From: Balneolaceae bacterium
GTDB taxonomy: Bacteria; Bacteroidota; Rhodothermia; Balneolales; Balneolaceae
Direction: 5' to 3'
DNA length: 7,943 nucleotides
NCBI GenBank assembly: GCA_007127395.1
Contig: SKZL01000353.1
Coordinates: 1 to 7,943 of the forward strand
Shown here: in pieces, positions 7,601 to 7,943 of the stretch
How the letters are laid out: the number at the start of each line of letters is the position of its first letter
Position numbering within the stretch: position 1 is the stretch's first letter
Program-made: the position numbers and the translations under genes
Notes under the pieces: generated by a model
Told to the model about the DNA's origin: nothing
Databases searched by the model: none
Seen by the model: the letters and a program-made list of their open reading frames with translations, nothing else

Positions 7601-7806
7601 ACGCCCGGATAGTTTACGACCACCCGGATATGCGGGTAATCAATTTGAGGCATCAGATCAACAGCCAATCTGCCGGAAAAGAGAATCCCCAGAACAACTA
7701 CTACTGATGTAATGGCCAATACACTAACCGGCCTCCGTACAGACCAGGTAGTTATCCCTTTATAGTCATTTTGACTCATTTCCGGAGTACTTTGATCACT
7801 ATCCAT
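4627..7806 (-). CDS. RND-family efflux transporter, HAE1/AcrB-like inner-membrane subunit
   Basis: This encodes 1059 residues from an ATG at 7806, full length for the AcrB/MdtB type (about 1030-1060). Such proteins are proton-driven trimeric pumps exporting drugs, detergents or other amphiphiles from the periplasm or membrane through an adaptor and an outer-membrane channel. Visible architecture: TM1 at about 26-44 (preceded by SVRRPVSV), a periplasmic porter loop to about 345 (family-like VNYPGVTPEVIEEQVTRPLE), a TM2-TM6 block at 349-504, TM7 at about 550-567, a second porter loop to about 885, and a TM8-TM12 block at 887-1044. TM4 carries LLIDNAIVMIENIYRH (Asp418, Asn419) and TM10 carries GIVVNNAILLVEF, so AcrB Asp408 and Lys940 are both Asn here. 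RFRPILMTTL in TM11 is typical. The start at 7806 was chosen because it lies 7 bp after the adaptor stop with GAGGT just ahead; an in-frame ATG at 7869 would overlap the adaptor by 56 bp. ATG 7779 remains possible. Confidence 0.97.
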   Translation of the reverse strand: MDSDQSTPEMSQNDYKGITTWSVRRPVSVLAITSVVVVLGILFSGRLAVDLMPQIDYPHIRVVVNYPGVTPEVIEEQVTRPLERNLSATENLVEIHGRASEGRSYIEMYFDFDTDIDIALQDAARQLERARTELPQGIDPPRLMKMDPSQSPVFELAISSPVRSTVEVREWVDQRLMPQLLSVSGVGTVDIAGGKVREIDVVVDPLRMQSYNLTLDRVATALSGRNVDMAIGNITSAEYDIMGRAETRYRSYLDVANTLIGIGADNQSLRLSDIADVTDSHREQRLFAFLNGEESVQISVMKQPQSNTVAVTEGLQNKLQELRESGFITPDIEIEVIRDDSFFITSSIRSVTIAAILGGLLAMIVILLFLGSIRRSLIVALMIPVAIIATFVLMNVSGLTLNIMSLGGLALGVGLLIDNAIVMIENIYRHQKEFGKSPKKSAIDGAGEVLSAVVAGTITNLAAVLPFLLITGLAALLFRELIFTIAFAIFASLIAAITIVPALTGRFKDDDKEANVQQNGTLIFRKFNSGFERIRGSYVQLLSYSLKRKGILILVSLIILSVCIYIMRDFGTEFLPTVDDGRITMRFTLPSGTSIEPTNEVADIIQNTIDDMPHVETVYMTVGGYFRGGQLSVRGGMIDMAVQLVPHTERTGYSAERWVSDFSTVVAEMDIPFIQRRIRGPRIEGLQTSLVDADIAVGLVGDDLDRLDELARTALQRLQGVDGIGSIQIGRDARVPQLIMRVDEERAAQMNVSTGDVAGFLLGAVEGVVPTRYVEGGFEYNVRVRYPREVTGTVNGLNQIPFTNLAGRMVPLGSLVQFEEITGPAHIERFNQIRVVWINTTVNLDRATVGEVGDRVREAMQEFDLPDGYSIVYAGEQEAIEESGRSLQLAIILAIFFVLVVMAVQYEKLFSPIVIILSLPFALIGVTAALWITSMPLSASVLLGIVFLTGIVVNNAILLVEFAEINQKENGLTPVQAITEAGRVRFRPILMTTLTTLFGMLPLAIGIGEGYEILQPLAITVIGGLIIGTLLTLIILPGVYILLGDILKLSTDRKAKQES
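4633..4637 (-). promoter_or_regulatory. ribosome binding site of the coupled serine hydrolase gene
   Basis: On the - strand AGGAA stands 2 nt before the ATG at 4630, inside the end of the transporter gene. The spacing is short, but together with the ATGA stop/start overlap it supports re-initiation by ribosomes finishing the transporter. Confidence 0.45.
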
Positions 7807-7810
7807 TCCA

Positions 7811-7815
7811 ACCTC
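7811..7815 (-). promoter_or_regulatory. ribosome binding site of the RND transporter gene
   Basis: GAGGT (7815-7811, - strand) lies 4 nt before the ATG at 7806 and overlaps the adaptor TGA (7816-7814). This decides the transporter start and implies coupled translation within the operon. Confidence 0.5.
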
Positions 7816-7943
7816 AATTTCTGAAACCAGCTCTGCGAAATTCACCAACAACTCTGACAGATGCACCATCAGACAGCGATTCCAGGTTTCCGGCTGCTAT
7901 TTGAACACCTTCCTCCACACCTTGCAAAATTTCTGTATAGCCA
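7814..7943 (-). CDS. RND membrane fusion protein (periplasmic adaptor), C-terminal end only
   Basis: The last 42 codons of a gene entering from the right edge end at a TGA at 7816-7814; the first full codon is 7942-7940. The readable end contains EILQGVEEGVQIAAG and then LSDGASVRVVGEF. This is the usual C-terminal pattern of AcrA/HlyD-type adaptors (G-L-x-x-G-D-x-V-v-x-x-G, then L-x-D-G-x-x-V-x-V) from the membrane-proximal domain. The following short tail is basic (RRAGFRN). The adaptor links the inner-membrane pump to the outer-membrane channel. It lies directly upstream of the transporter with a 7-bp gap, the standard gene order. The identification depends on a short stretch but the context is strong; it is too short to tell the subfamily, and the promoter must lie beyond the window. 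Confidence 0.88.
   Translation of the reverse strand, partial: GYTEILQGVEEGVQIAAGNLESLSDGASVRVVGEFRRAGFRN

Noticed and set aside
1..7943. CRISPR arrays, tRNA or rRNA genes, insertion sequences, prophage or toxin-antitoxin genes
   Set aside because: No spaced direct repeats, cloverleaf sequences, transposase or integrase motifs, terminal inverted repeats or toxin-antitoxin gene pairs were seen.

Overview
This window looks like ordinary chromosomal sequence from a Gram-negative bacterium. Outer-membrane-type biology is clear: a tripartite RND efflux system, a lipoprotein with a lipobox, and Sec-exported proteins. By eye the G+C content is in the low-to-mid 40s percent. Most monocistronic genes lack a recognisable Shine-Dalgarno sequence, and the small exported protein families resemble those of the Bacteroidota/Balneolota/Rhodothermota (FCB) group. 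That placement is an inference from style and families, not from a marker gene.

Layout, left to right. (1) The 3' two thirds of queA (tRNA queuosine biosynthesis) on the + strand, cut by the left edge. (2) A convergent 73-residue hypothetical protein with an acidic tail, on the - strand. (3) A + strand lipoprotein of an uncharacterised but apparently conserved family, closed by a strong intrinsic terminator. (4) A - strand exported seven-motif PD40 (TolB-like) beta-propeller protein. (5) A divergent intergenic region with two adjacent dyads. (6) A + strand exported NTF2-like (SnoaL/DUF4440-type) small protein. (7) A - strand operon read from the right edge: the C-terminal tail of a membrane fusion protein, an RND (HAE1-type) inner-membrane transporter, and an exported serine hydrolase of the class C beta-lactamase fold whose start codon overlaps the transporter stop (ATGA).

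The only clear functional unit is the operon on the right. The periplasmic adaptor and the RND pump would form an export complex with an outer-membrane channel not in this window. The third gene adds a periplasmic serine hydrolase that is translationally coupled to the pump. The left half is a set of single genes on alternating strands with very tight convergent 3' ends (25 bp and 7 bp). Starts were re-chosen for four genes: 1030, 2691, 2878 and 7806 are preferred over longer open frames.

No CRISPR array, transposase, phage gene, tRNA, rRNA or riboswitch was seen. I found no convincing new multi-gene system. The items most worth following up are the pump-coupled serine hydrolase, the atypical proton-relay residues of the pump, and the uncharacterised three-cysteine lipoprotein.
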